Shown piece after piece: positions 17,021 through 25,212 of a stretch of DNA of 64,000 nucleotides (position 1 is the first letter of the stretch; every line of letters starts with the position of its first letter). The stretch comes from Catellatospora vulcania (lineage in GTDB: Bacteria > Actinomycetota > Actinomycetes > Mycobacteriales > Micromonosporaceae): the NCBI RefSeq assembly GCF_009720385.1, contig NZ_WARX01000001.1, positions 1,116,001 through 1,180,000 on the forward strand. Reading direction: 5' to 3'. The notes beneath the pieces are model-generated. The model searched no databases. It saw nothing but the letters and a program-made list of their open reading frames with translations, and had not been told where the DNA came from. The position numbers and the translations under genes are program-made.

Positions 17021-17674
17021 TCAGGACGGAGGCATGAGCACGCTGTCGACGAGGTAGACCACGCCGTTGCGGGTCTGGATGTTGCCGCAGACGATCATCG
17101 CGGTGTCGTTGACCTTGAATTCGGTGCCGCTGCCGGTGACCGTGATGTCCTGGCCTTCGAGGGTCTTGTGGGTGCCGGCGAGCGCGTCGGGCGCGGTCTT
17201 CCCGTCCACCACGTGGTAGGTCAGGATCTTCTTGAGCAGTTCCTTGTCGGCGAGCACCTTGTCCAGATCGGCCTTCGGGATCTTGGTGAAGGCCTCGTTG
17301 GTCGGCGCGAAGACGGTGACGGCTTCGGCGTTGTTGAGCGTGTCGCCCAGCTCACCGGCCTGGATCGCGGCGGCCAGCGTGGACAGCTGCGGGTTCGCCG
17401 CCGCCGCCGTGGCCACCGGCTGCTGGGCCATCATCTCCAGGCTGCCCGGGTTTGCCGGGTCCTTGGGGATGGTGGCGCAGGCAGGCCCGAACTCGCCGCC
17501 GGCGGTGCCGGGCATGGACGGCAGGGCCGTCGGGACCGTGGTGGGCACGGCGGTCGGCAGAGCGGTCGGCTGCGTGGTCGCCGCCGTGGTCCCGCCACCG
17601 CAGGCGCTGAGCGCCAGCGAGAGCGAGAACGCGGCGACGGCCGCGAGCGCGGTGAGCTTCCTCTTCCCGTACAT
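17021..17674 (-). CDS. Fasciclin-domain lipoprotein
   Basis: A 217-residue protein with a lipoprotein signal ending at Cys25 (SLALSAC), a Thr/Pro linker (about 28-55) and one FAS1 domain (about 75-215). The H1 and H2 boxes are visible as AVTVFAPTNEAF and LTYHVVDGK. It is the same type as the mycobacterial MPT70/MPT83 antigens, which belong to the SigK regulon. The two cysteines at about 66 and 192 may form a disulfide. It lies 99 bp downstream of the anti-sigma gene, with a possible SigK promoter in the gap. It is probably surface-anchored with an adhesive or matrix role. Confidence 0.92.
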   Translation of the reverse strand: MYGKRKLTALAAVAAFSLSLALSACGGGTTAATTQPTALPTAVPTTVPTALPSMPGTAGGEFGPACATIPKDPANPGSLEMMAQQPVATAAAANPQLSTLAAAIQAGELGDTLNNAEAVTVFAPTNEAFTKIPKADLDKVLADKELLKKILTYHVVDGKTAPDALAGTHKTLEGQDITVTGSGTEFKVNDTAMIVCGNIQTRNGVVYLVDSVLMPPS

Positions 17675-17714
17675 GACGGTGGTTCCTTTCCTCCGGTTAA
17701 AACCTCCACCGGTG

Positions 17715-17741
17715 ATTCGACACTGAATCCGTCATGGTTTG
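17715..17741 (-). promoter_or_regulatory. Possible SigK-type promoter of the fasciclin gene
   Basis: On the minus strand TCGAAT (17715-17720) lies 15 bases downstream of CAAACC (17736-17741). Against CCGAAT and CCATCC, recalled as the mycobacterial SigK consensus, these match 5/6 and 4/6. The site is 41 bp upstream of the fasciclin start and follows the anti-sigma stop. It is weaker than the site before sigK; the call depends on the locus context. Confidence 0.35.
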
Positions 17742-17773
17742 GAGCGATTAGCGCGATTTTTGTCGGTTTTTTT

Positions 17774-18514
17774 CTATTTCATGGGGATCTCGGCGATGAT
17801 GGGAAGTGTGGGACTGGCCGAACCACCGGCCGGTTCCACGGTCAGGCCCATCGCGTCCGCGGCGTTGACCCCGCTGACCAGGTGCGTGGCGGTGCCCTGA
17901 CCGGCGGCGAGCACCCCGGCCGAGTGCGGTGTCGTGCCCTCCATCAGCCAGAACTGGTACGCCTTCTGCGCCCCGGGCGAGTGCGTGGCCAGCAGGATGA
18001 CCGCGGCGTCCTGGCTGGGCGAGGCCACCACGGTGACCTTGCCGCCACCGGCCACGTTGGAGGTGCGCACCGTCGCGTCCTGCGCGGTCAGCACCGACTG
18101 CGTACGCGCCAGCTCCTGCTGGGCCGCCAGCGTCGCGGCCCGCTCGTCCCGCAGCCGCTGCTCCTGCACCGCGAACGTCGCCCCACCGACCAGCGCCGCG
18201 ACCAGCAGGCAAGCGGCCGCCGTCAGCGCCGCCGGATGCCGCCACCAGCGGGCCGGCTCCCGGCGCTGGGTCCGCACCGGCCGGGCCGGCGGGATCTGCC
18301 GGGTACGCCGCACCGCGGCGAGCACGTTGTCCCGCAGCACGGGTGGCGGCACCGACCAGGCGTCGTCGGCCAGCCGCGCCACGGTCTCGTTCAGCTCGGC
18401 CACCTCGGCCGCGCACGTCTGGCACCCGCGCAGATGCTGGATGAACGTCTCGCGCTCGGACTCGTCCAGCGCGTGCAGCACATACGGGCCCGCCAACGAG
18501 TGGATCTCGCTCAT
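17774..18514 (-). CDS. rskA: Anti-sigma-K factor RskA family
   Basis: A 246-residue single-pass membrane protein. The N-terminal about 85 residues are a zinc-binding anti-sigma domain with HLRGCQTCAAEVAEL (HxxxCxxC, His about 27). A transmembrane helix follows (about 102-120, AALTAAACLLVAALVGGATFAV), then an outside RskA domain whose core YQFWLMEGTTPHSAGVL is typical of the family. RskA holds SigK inactive and releases it after regulated proteolysis. It is placed 55 bp downstream of the sigma gene, so the two are co-transcribed. The region between them carries a short near-repeat of CGCTCATGCCG around each gene boundary. Confidence 0.92.
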   Translation of the reverse strand: MSEIHSLAGPYVLHALDESERETFIQHLRGCQTCAAEVAELNETVARLADDAWSVPPPVLRDNVLAAVRRTRQIPPARPVRTQRREPARWWRHPAALTAAACLLVAALVGGATFAVQEQRLRDERAATLAAQQELARTQSVLTAQDATVRTSNVAGGGKVTVVASPSQDAAVILLATHSPGAQKAYQFWLMEGTTPHSAGVLAAGQGTATHLVSGVNAADAMGLTVEPAGGSASPTLPIIAEIPMK

Positions 18515-18569
18515 GCCGGCACCTCGCTCCGCGCGCCGCGGGCACCCGCCGGGCCGATGAATCGCTCGC

Positions 18570-19187
18570 TCATGCCGACACCTCCACGCCGAGGCAGTCG
18601 CGCAGCCGGATCAGGCCGTCGCGCATGCGGGTCTTCACGGTGGGCAGCCCGGCGCCCAGCAACTGGGCGACCTGCTGGTAGGTGTAACCGCCGTAGTAGG
18701 CCAGGGTGATCGCCTCACGCTGCAGGTCGGTCAACGTCTTGATGCACCGGCGCACCTGCTGGCGCTGCAGCCGGGCGGTGGCCTGCTCGACCACCTCGTC
18801 GGCGGGCGTCTGCGTCGGCTCCGGGGCCATCCGCTGCACCCGGTCCAGTGCCGCCTGCTCGGAGCGCACCCGGTCGACGGCCCGCCGGTGGGTGATGGTG
18901 AAGACCCAGCCGGTGGCCGAGCCGCGGGCCGGGTCGAAGCGGCTCGCTGTACGCCACACCTCGACCAGCGCCTCCTGCGCCACCTCCTCGGCCTGCGCCG
19001 GATCGCGCACGACGCGGCGGGCCAGGCCGTAGACGCGCGGCGCGACCAGCTCGTAGAGCCTGGTGAACGCGGCCTCGTCGCCGCGGGCCACGGCCCGCAG
19101 CAGGCTCTCGGCGTCCGTGGGCGCGGCCGGTTCCGGCACGCTGGCCAGCCGGTCGGGCCGTTGGTACGGCTGTTCGTCACCGTTCAC
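18570..19187 (-). CDS. sigK: ECF RNA polymerase sigma factor SigK
   Basis: A 205-residue ECF sigma factor starting at GTG 19187 after GGAGGGG. Sigma-2 spans about 40-105 (RVVRDPAQAEEVAQEALVEVWR) and sigma-4 about 145-200 (LTDLQREAITLAYYGGYTYQQVAQLLGAGLPTVKTRMRDGLIRLR). The adjacent RskA-type anti-sigma and fasciclin genes make SigK the best assignment. A near-perfect SigK-like promoter lies 55 bases upstream of the start, suggesting positive autoregulation. Confidence 0.92.
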   Translation of the reverse strand: MNGDEQPYQRPDRLASVPEPAAPTDAESLLRAVARGDEAAFTRLYELVAPRVYGLARRVVRDPAQAEEVAQEALVEVWRTASRFDPARGSATGWVFTITHRRAVDRVRSEQAALDRVQRMAPEPTQTPADEVVEQATARLQRQQVRRCIKTLTDLQREAITLAYYGGYTYQQVAQLLGAGLPTVKTRMRDGLIRLRDCLGVEVSA

Positions 19188-19241
19188 AGTTGCGCCCCTC
19201 CGGTGCGGATCTGTTCACCCGTCACTTGCGTATCACCGATG

Positions 19242-19268
19242 ATTCGGCGCCGACGCCGTTACGGATGG
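19242..19268 (-). promoter_or_regulatory. SigK-type autoregulatory promoter upstream of sigK
   Basis: Reading the minus strand, CCATCC (19263-19268) and CCGAAT (19242-19247) are separated by 15 bases. Both hexamers are identical to the -35 and -10 elements I recall for mycobacterial SigK promoters. The -10 lies 55 bases upstream of the sigK GTG. Two exact hexamers at nearly the expected spacing are unlikely by chance, but the spacing is at the short end of what I would expect. Confidence 0.7.
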
Positions 19269-19423
19269 GTCCGATCGTCTACCACCTTCTGCGATCATCT
19301 CGCCTGTCCTGTCGCCGGTGCGACAGGACGGCCACCGCGAACACGTGAAAGGCGATCGTCGATCGGGTGATCCGTCTCTCAGGGGAGCGCGCCTGACCAG
19401 GTCAGCTGCGTATGGTCGGGAAA

Positions 19424-19441
19424 CGGAACCGTACCGTTCCG
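19424..19441. promoter_or_regulatory. Probable TetR operator (imperfect 18-bp palindrome)
   Basis: CGGAACCGTACCGTTCCG is an 18-bp palindrome with two symmetric mismatches, ending 25 bp before the tetR start. Position, length and symmetry fit a binding site for the TetR-family product of the next gene, which probably represses itself and the MFS gene behind it. Confidence 0.6.
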
Positions 19442-19466
19442 CATCTCCCTTCCCCCGGAGCCTGTC

Positions 19467-20027
19467 ATGAGCCGTGCCCGCGTGCCCGCCGGAGCGCCCC
19501 TGTGCGCCGCCGTGCGCGAGCTGCTGTGCGAGGTCGGCTACGACAAGATGACCATGGACGCGATCGCGGCCCGCGCCCACATGAGCAAGGCCACGCTCTA
19601 CCGGCACTGGCCCGGCAAGCCCGACCTGGTCGCCCAGGTGCTGCGCCAACAGCAGGCCGAGGACGTCGCCCCCGCCGACACCGGCAGCCTGCGCGGCGAC
19701 CTGATCGAGCTGCTCGCCGCCGCGGCCCGCTGCGTGGTCGACGAGGGTCCGCTGATCCACGCGCTGTCCTTCGCGATGCAGACCGACCCCGAACTCGCCG
19801 GCATCGTCCGCGGCCAGGTGTACCCCGAGATCCACCGGTACACCGAGGCGCTGCTGGAGCGGGCCGTGCAGCGCGGCGAGATCAAGCCGCAGCCCTACGA
19901 CACGCTCTTCCCCGACCTCGTCACGGCACTGCTGATGGCAAGGCACCTCGGACACGGCCGGCCGCTCGACGACGAGTACCTGGCCCGGGTCTGCGACGAG
20001 GTCCTGCTCCCCGTCCTGGCCCGCTGA
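19467..20027 (+). CDS. TetR-family transcriptional regulator
   Basis: A 186-residue repressor. The N-terminal helix-turn-helix (about 20-62) reads MTMDAIAARAHMSKATLYRHWPGKPDLV, the TetR hallmark. The C-terminal ligand domain contains VDEGPLIHALSFAMQTDPELAGIVRGQVYPEIHRYTEALLERAVQRGEI, like the TetR_C_16/AcrR group linked with DHA2 exporters. It lies 27 bp before the MFS gene on the same strand and has a palindromic site upstream, so it probably controls that pump. Confidence 0.92.
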   Translation: MSRARVPAGAPLCAAVRELLCEVGYDKMTMDAIAARAHMSKATLYRHWPGKPDLVAQVLRQQQAEDVAPADTGSLRGDLIELLAAAARCVVDEGPLIHALSFAMQTDPELAGIVRGQVYPEIHRYTEALLERAVQRGEIKPQPYDTLFPDLVTALLMARHLGHGRPLDDEYLARVCDEVLLPVLAR

Positions 20028-20054
20028 AACACCCTCCACCCGAAAGGCACCACG

Positions 20055-21566
20055 ATGACCACCACGGTCTCCCGACCCGAGGCAGCGGAGCCCTCCGCCG
20101 CCGCCCCGAATCCGCGGCGCTGGCTCGCCCTGACGATCATCGCCATCGCGCAGCTGATGGTGGTGCTCGACGCGACCATCGTGAACATCGCCCTGCCCGC
20201 CATGCAGGGCGACCTCGGCATCACCGACGCCGAGCGGCAGTGGGTGCTCACCGCGTACACGCTGACCTTCGGTGGCCTGCTGCTGCTCGGCGGCCGCATC
20301 GCCGACTACTGGGGCCGCAAGCGCACCTTCATCGCCGGTGCGATCGGCTTCGCGGCCGCGTCCGCGCTGGGCGGCCTGGCCTGGGACGGCCTGAGCCTGT
20401 TCGCCGCGCGCGGCCTGCAGGGCGCGTTCGGCGCGCTGCTCGCCCCGGCCGGCCTGGCCCTGCTGACGGTGCTGTTCACCGACGCCAAGGAGCGCGCCAA
20501 GGCGTTCGCCGTGTACGGCGCCATCGCCGGCGGCGGCGCTGCGGTCGGCCTGCTGCTGGGCGGCGTGCTCACCGAGTACGCCGACTGGCGCTGGTGCCTG
20601 CTGGTCAACATCCCGATCGCGATCATCGCCATCGCGGCGGCGATCCCGTTCGTGCCGGAGAGCAAGGCCGAGGGCAACACCCGCTACGACATCCCCGGCG
20701 CGATCGCGGTCACCCTGGGCCTGGTCGCCCTGGTGTACGGCCTGACCAAGGCCGCCGAGCCGGAGCACGGCTGGGACTCCCCGGAGGCGCTGGCCTACAT
20801 GGGCGGCGGCGTCGCGCTGCTGGTCGTGTTCGTGGTCATCCAGAAGTTCTCGAAGAACCCGCTGCTGCCGCTGCGCATCCTGCTCGACCGCAACCGTGGC
20901 GGGGCTTACCTGTCCAGCACCCTGACCGGTGCCGGCCTGATGGGCGCGTTCTTCTTCCTGACGTTCTACTTCCAGGGCGTGCTCGGCTACACCCCGATCG
21001 AGGCCGGTCTGGCCTCGCTGCCGATCTCGGCGGGCGTGTTCATCTCCGCCGGCATCGCCAGCCAGCTGCTGCCCAAGCTGGGCGCGAAGCCGCTGATGAT
21101 CGCCGGTGCGGTGCTGGCCGCGGGCTCGATGCTGTTCCTCACCCAGATCGGCGTGACCACGTCGTACGCCAGCCACGTGCTGCCCGGCGCGATCGTGCTC
21201 GGCCTGGGCCTCGGCTTCACGTTCGTGCCGCTGTCCAGCCTCGCGCTGGTCGGGGTGCCGCAGCACGACGCCGGCGCGGCCAGCGCCACGCTGAACGCCA
21301 CCCAGCAGGTGGGCGGCTCGCTGGGCGCGGCGCTGCTGAGCACGTTCGCGCTCAACGCGACCACGGACTACGCGGCCGAGCACCTCAAGCCGGGGATGGA
21401 TCCGCAGGTGGCCGGGTTCGTGCAGGCTGAGGCGGCGGTGCACGGGTTCGCCACGGCGTTCGCGTGGGGTGGTGGGCTGCTGGTGGTGTCCGCGATCGTG
21501 ATCACGGTGCTGATCAAGGTCCGCAAGTCGGATCTGCCGACGGAGGGCGCGGTCCACGTCGGCTGA
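20055..21566 (+). CDS. DHA2-family MFS drug efflux transporter (EmrB/QacA type)
   Basis: A 503-residue, 14-helix transporter. Motif A is GGRIADYWGRKRTFIAGA; motif B/D1 is AQLMVVLDATIVNIALPAMQGDLG, the standard DHA2 signature. Motif C lies in GAIAGGGAAVGLLLGGVLTEYADWRW (GxxxGPxxGG-like). It exports drugs or toxic compounds by proton antiport. It follows tetR by 27 bp, with GAAAGG before the ATG. A long stem-loop follows the stop. Confidence 0.95.
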   Translation: MTTTVSRPEAAEPSAAAPNPRRWLALTIIAIAQLMVVLDATIVNIALPAMQGDLGITDAERQWVLTAYTLTFGGLLLLGGRIADYWGRKRTFIAGAIGFAAASALGGLAWDGLSLFAARGLQGAFGALLAPAGLALLTVLFTDAKERAKAFAVYGAIAGGGAAVGLLLGGVLTEYADWRWCLLVNIPIAIIAIAAAIPFVPESKAEGNTRYDIPGAIAVTLGLVALVYGLTKAAEPEHGWDSPEALAYMGGGVALLVVFVVIQKFSKNPLLPLRILLDRNRGGAYLSSTLTGAGLMGAFFFLTFYFQGVLGYTPIEAGLASLPISAGVFISAGIASQLLPKLGAKPLMIAGAVLAAGSMLFLTQIGVTTSYASHVLPGAIVLGLGLGFTFVPLSSLALVGVPQHDAGAASATLNATQQVGGSLGAALLSTFALNATTDYAAEHLKPGMDPQVAGFVQAEAAVHGFATAFAWGGGLLVVSAIVITVLIKVRKSDLPTEGAVHVG

Positions 21567-21588
21567 CGCCTGACACCCCGCTTTTTAT

Positions 21589-21649
21589 AGACGTTGGCCT
21601 ACCTGGATGAGTTCGATCGCCGAATTTCCATCCAGATAGGCCAACGTCT
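21589..21649. repeat. 21-bp inverted repeat (stem-loop) between convergent genes
   Basis: The arms 21589-21609 and 21629-21649 are complementary over 21 bp with a single transition that would still pair as G-U. The loop is 19 bases and contains CGATCG. A run TTTTT precedes the left arm. The element sits between the convergent MFS gene and the M23 peptidase gene and resembles in size and design, but not in sequence, the element at 8491-8551. A bidirectional terminator is likely. Confidence 0.8.
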
Positions 21650-21681
21650 TTGCGTGGGTGGGGGTGGGGCGGGCCCGCGTG

Positions 21682-22362
21682 TCAGGCGCCCTTGGGAGGT
21701 TTGGTGGAGCAGCCGTTCTTGCGTTGCCAGGCGGCCAGCTCGGTGACGGGGGACTTGGCGGTGCCCTTGCGCCAGGCGTCGAGGTAGCGCCAGGGCCAGA
21801 TCACGCCGCGGCGGATCCACCAGTCGCCGGTGCTCGCACACTCCGGCGACATGCCGAAGTGCAGGTGGCAGGCGCTGGCCAGACCGGTGCGGCCGACCTT
21901 GCCGAGCGGCTGGCCGGCTTTGACGCGTACCCCGGCACGGATCTTCGCGTCGATCGCGGAGAAGTGCGAGCCGTAGTAGCGCACGCCGTCGTCGCCGAGC
22001 AGCGACACGGACTTGCCGCCGCGGAGCGCGCCGTCGTCGGTCTTCGGGTCGTACAGGTCCACCGGCGAGATCTCCAGCACGACGCCGTCGATGGCCGCGA
22101 CGATGGTCGCGCCGCACGGCGCCATGATGTCGGTCGCCTGGTAGTCGTGGTGGGTGCGCCCGTACGAGCTCTTGCCGAGCACGGGGAAGACGTGGCGCAG
22201 CGCGGCCGCGGACGGGGACGCGGCAGCCGACGGCGTGGGCGAGGCCGACGGTGGCGTGGTGGGGGCGGCGACCGGCACGAAGGCGGGCTGGGGCGTCGGC
22301 CCGGAACAGGCGGCGAGCGCGAGCGCGGTCGCCAGGCCGGCCGCTACGAGGGGGGAACGCAC
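21682..22362 (-). CDS. M23-family peptidoglycan metallopeptidase lipoprotein
   Basis: A 226-residue protein with a lipoprotein signal ending at Cys19 (LALAAC), a Ser/Pro/Ala linker and an LytM/M23 domain. Zinc ligands are the HHDYQATD segment (HxxxD) and HLHFG near the C-terminus. LVDLYDPK-like insertions and extra cysteines at about 83, 168 and 178 set it apart from the minimal fold. It probably cleaves peptidoglycan cross-bridges outside the membrane, or is an inactive activator of amidases. The two metal motifs appear intact, so activity is plausible. Confidence 0.88.
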   Translation of the reverse strand: MRSPLVAAGLATALALAACSGPTPQPAFVPVAAPTTPPSASPTPSAAASPSAAALRHVFPVLGKSSYGRTHHDYQATDIMAPCGATIVAAIDGVVLEISPVDLYDPKTDDGALRGGKSVSLLGDDGVRYYGSHFSAIDAKIRAGVRVKAGQPLGKVGRTGLASACHLHFGMSPECASTGDWWIRRGVIWPWRYLDAWRKGTAKSPVTELAAWQRKNGCSTKPPKGA

Positions 22363-22552
22363 CCGCCGACCCTACTCCCGCGCACCGGGCGCGGCCGCCC
22401 GCGTCAGACCCGGGGCATCGGCTAACGGATGCCGGAGGCGTCCACATGGCATTCCAGCGGTCGGAAGCCCGACGGCACCCGGCCGGTCCCTGCGCTGGAC
22501 CCGCCGACCCCGCCCTGCCGCGCAGCGGGGCAGGAAGGTGCCCTCGTCTCGG

Positions 22553-22999
22553 TCAGGGGCCGCGGTCGATGTAGCGGACCACGGTGCCGAAGAGGCGGTC
22601 GTGCCAGGCGCGGCGCTTGTCGTCGGTGAGGACGCCGATCAGGCCGATCAGCCAGAGGACGGGGATGGCCAGGCCGACGAGGGCGCGCAGCAGGGCGCGG
22701 CACAGGCCGACGTGGCGGCCGTCGGTGCGGCGTACGACGGTGCCGAAGAGCAGGGAGCCCAAGGTCTGGCCGGTCATCCACCAGCAGCCGGTGAAGTAGA
22801 CGACCGGCAGGACCGCGGCGACGACCGCCGAGGCGGCCTTGAGCCAGCCGGGAGGCTCCCCGGCCAGCGCGGACCAGACCGCGGGCACGCCGGACACGGC
22901 CAGCGACGAAGCGACGGCGAGCAGGCCGGCGTCGATGGCCAGTCCTGAGAGCCGGGAGACCATGCCTGCGTACGGCGGGTGTTGGCCAGCCGCGGTCAC
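22553..22999 (-). CDS. RDD-family membrane protein
   Basis: A 148-residue protein with three hydrophobic helices (about 20-45, 55-75 and 105-125). Motifs typical of RDD are RLSGLAIDAGLLAV (Arg-Asp in helix 1), GQTLGSLLFGTVVRRTDG and a closing KRRAWHDRLFGTVV, where WHD is the usual C-terminal signature. RDD proteins are of uncertain function, with some acting in ion transport. Its start overlaps the stop of the upstream gene by 4 bases, so the two form a unit. A weak 6-bp hairpin lies downstream in the 190-bp gap before the M23 gene. Confidence 0.85.
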   Translation of the reverse strand: MTAAGQHPPYAGMVSRLSGLAIDAGLLAVASSLAVSGVPAVWSALAGEPPGWLKAASAVVAAVLPVVYFTGCWWMTGQTLGSLLFGTVVRRTDGRHVGLCRALLRALVGLAIPVLWLIGLIGVLTDDKRRAWHDRLFGTVVRYIDRGP

Positions 23000-23727
23000 C
23001 GCTCACCGTTCGTGTGGTGGCGGTGGAAGACCCGCCGGAACGAGGATTCGATCCGGTCGTCGGCGGTCGCGGAGGTCTCCCGCAGTTCGTCGGTGGCGTT
23101 GGCGAGCACGCCGCGGCTCTGCTCGGTGATCAGTTCCTGGAGCCGGGGGTCGCGGGTCATGTCGTCGATCACGACGGGGATGACCTTGCGTCTGATCTCG
23201 GGGATGGCGCCCTCGACGAGCCGTGGCACCACGCTGTTGATCAGGTATGGCATGAGGTTGTCCATCATCCGGGGCACGATCGACTTCTCGACCCAGGTCA
23301 GGCTCTCGTCGACGGTGTCGCGCAGCGCGACGGCCGCGGCGGCGCGGCTGGAGATCAGGGTGTCGCGGCCGCGCAGCCCGGCGGCGGTGACGACGTCGCG
23401 GGCGGTGTCGATGGGGGAGTTGACGGGCAGCGCGGCGCGGGTCGCGCCGGCGAGTCGCCGGGCCTGGCTGCGGCCGGCCTCACCGACCCGCGCTCCGGCG
23501 CGTCTGGCGAGGTCGTAGCTCTGCTGGGTGAGCCCGACGGCGATGGCGACCGGGGAGTGGGCGTCGGCGGGGGACGGCTCGACGCCGCTGGTGAGCAGGT
23601 CCTCGACGCGGGCCTGCTCCGCAGGGTCGACCGGGCGGGTGAGCCGGCGGAGTCGTTCGGCGACGAGCATCGCGGCGCCGAGGGCGAGTTCCGGCACGCC
23701 ATGCCGCGCCCTCGCGGGATCGGTCAT
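22996..23727 (-). CDS. Conserved protein of unknown function, in a unit with the RDD gene
   Basis: A 243-residue protein from ATG 23727. I do not recognise it. It is amphipathic and helical, rich in Ala and Arg, without transmembrane segments. Residues about 130-205 contain a regular block (VDESLTWVEKSIVPRMMDNLMPYLINSVVPRLVEGAIPEIRRKVIPVVIDDM) with Pro/Ile/Val periodicity, suggesting a membrane- or protein-binding helical repeat. Coupling to an RDD protein suggests a membrane-associated role. Confidence 0.75.
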   Translation of the reverse strand: MTDPARARHGVPELALGAAMLVAERLRRLTRPVDPAEQARVEDLLTSGVEPSPADAHSPVAIAVGLTQQSYDLARRAGARVGEAGRSQARRLAGATRAALPVNSPIDTARDVVTAAGLRGRDTLISSRAAAAVALRDTVDESLTWVEKSIVPRMMDNLMPYLINSVVPRLVEGAIPEIRRKVIPVVIDDMTRDPRLQELITEQSRGVLANATDELRETSATADDRIESSFRRVFHRHHTNGER

Positions 23728-23877
23728 TACTTGAATTTACGGCAACCAGCTCGTAAAGCGGGTCCAATGCCTCTAAATCGAGCAGGGGCCCGCGCGGTCC
23801 GGCAGGGGGCGGAGAAAACGCCCGGTCGGGGCGGCCCGTTTCCGCTCGCCCGCCGGTTTACAGCGGTGGAGCGGGCC

Positions 23878-25212
23878 GTGGCGGCCCGCCCGGAACGCTG
23901 GAGGCGGCCCTTGTCCCGGTTCTTCGACGGTGCCTGGTCGTGGCTGGTCGCCGCGGCCGCCGAGACCTCGTGGCGCGAGCTGATGCCGCTGGGCCTGGCC
24001 GGCGCGTTCGTGTGGGGGCTGTGGTTCTACCGGGTGCTGCTGTCCCGGCTGGACCGGCCGATCCTCAACGACTTCCGCACCTCGGTGTCGGTGGTGGTGC
24101 CGTCCTACCGGGAGGACCCGGACATCCTGCTCGAATGCCTGCGCAGCTGGCTCGGCCAGGACCCCGACGAGGTCGTCATCGTGCCCGACGTCGGCGACAC
24201 CGAGGTGCTGCGGCGGCTGGCCGCCGTCGAGGACCCGCGGCTGCGGGTGCTGCCGTTCGCCCACCGCGGCAAGCGCTCGGCGCTGGGCGTCGGCATCCGC
24301 GCCGCCCGGGGCGAGCTGGTGGTGCTGGTGGACTCCGACACGCGCTGGCAGCGCGGGCTGCTGGCGGCCGTGCAGATGCCGTTCGCCGACCCGACCGTCG
24401 GCGGCGTCGGCACCCAGCAGAACGTGCACCAGCGCAGCACCAGCGTCTGGCGGCGCGTCGCGGACTGGCTGGTCAACCTGCGCTACTACGACTACGTGCC
24501 GGCGATGGGCCGGGCCGGGGCGGTGGCCTGCCTGTCCGGGCGCACCGCGGCGTACCGGCGCTCGGTGGTCATGCCGGTGCTCGACCACCTGGAGAACGAG
24601 TTCTTCCTGGGCCGGCGCTGCGTGGCCGGCGACGACGGCAGGCTGACCTGGCTGGTGCTGGCGTCGGGCTACCGCACCGTGCACCAGTCCTCGGCGCGGG
24701 CGATGTCGATGTTCCCGGCGACGCTCTCGGCGTTCGTCAAGCAGCGGGTGCGCTGGAGCCGCAACTCCTACCGCTGCTACCTGACCGCGCTGTGGAAGGG
24801 CTGGCTGTGGCGCACCCCGCTGGTCACGAAGATCACCGTGCTGCAGATCCTGCTGACCCCGGTGACCATGGGCATGGCCCTGGGCTACCTGCTGCTGTCG
24901 CGCCTGGAGCTGAGCCCGCGCGGCGCGGTGGTGGTGCTGTTCTGGCTGCTGGCCGGGCGCGGCATCCGCGGCTGGTCGCACCTGCGCCGCCATCCCCGGG
25001 AACTGCTGATGCTGCCGCTGGTCGCGGCGGTCGTCATCACGATCTCGCTGCCGATCAAGCTGTACGCGTTCGCGACCATGAACCGGCAGGGCTGGCTCAC
25101 CCGCGGCGCCGACCGCATCGGCGGCGACGGCCAGGGCGCGAGCACGCTGTCGTCGTCCCCGCCCACCCCCGCCGGGCGGCGGGCCGTGCCCGTGCCGTCG
25201 GAGGTGGCGTAA
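23878..25212 (+). CDS. Processive family-2 glycosyltransferase (hyaluronan/alginate-synthase-like)
   Basis: The open frame reaches back to 23014. I prefer GTG 23878 because GGTGGAG sits six bases before it and because 23728-23780 is AT-richer promoter-like DNA; ATG 23767 and GTG 23866 are alternatives. That gives 444 residues. An N-terminal helix (about 35-52) precedes the GT-A domain, with SVVVPSYREDPD, the DSDT of the metal site, the acceptor Asp in AGDDGRLTWL, and the processive motif QRVRW. Three C-terminal helices follow. Processive GT2 enzymes polymerise and extrude beta-linked polysaccharide. The next two genes encode beta-helix proteins, so a modified uronic-acid-type polymer is plausible. 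Confidence 0.85.
   Translation: MAARPERWRRPLSRFFDGAWSWLVAAAAETSWRELMPLGLAGAFVWGLWFYRVLLSRLDRPILNDFRTSVSVVVPSYREDPDILLECLRSWLGQDPDEVVIVPDVGDTEVLRRLAAVEDPRLRVLPFAHRGKRSALGVGIRAARGELVVLVDSDTRWQRGLLAAVQMPFADPTVGGVGTQQNVHQRSTSVWRRVADWLVNLRYYDYVPAMGRAGAVACLSGRTAAYRRSVVMPVLDHLENEFFLGRRCVAGDDGRLTWLVLASGYRTVHQSSARAMSMFPATLSAFVKQRVRWSRNSYRCYLTALWKGWLWRTPLVTKITVLQILLTPVTMGMALGYLLLSRLELSPRGAVVVLFWLLAGRGIRGWSHLRRHPRELLMLPLVAAVVITISLPIKLYAFATMNRQGWLTRGADRIGGDGQGASTLSSSPPTPAGRRAVPVPSEVA

Noticed and set aside
22363-22552. Small hairpin and possible short gene in the gap between the M23 and RDD genes.
   Set aside because: The stem is only 6 bp (CCTGCC/GGCAGG) and no frame has a start with coding character.
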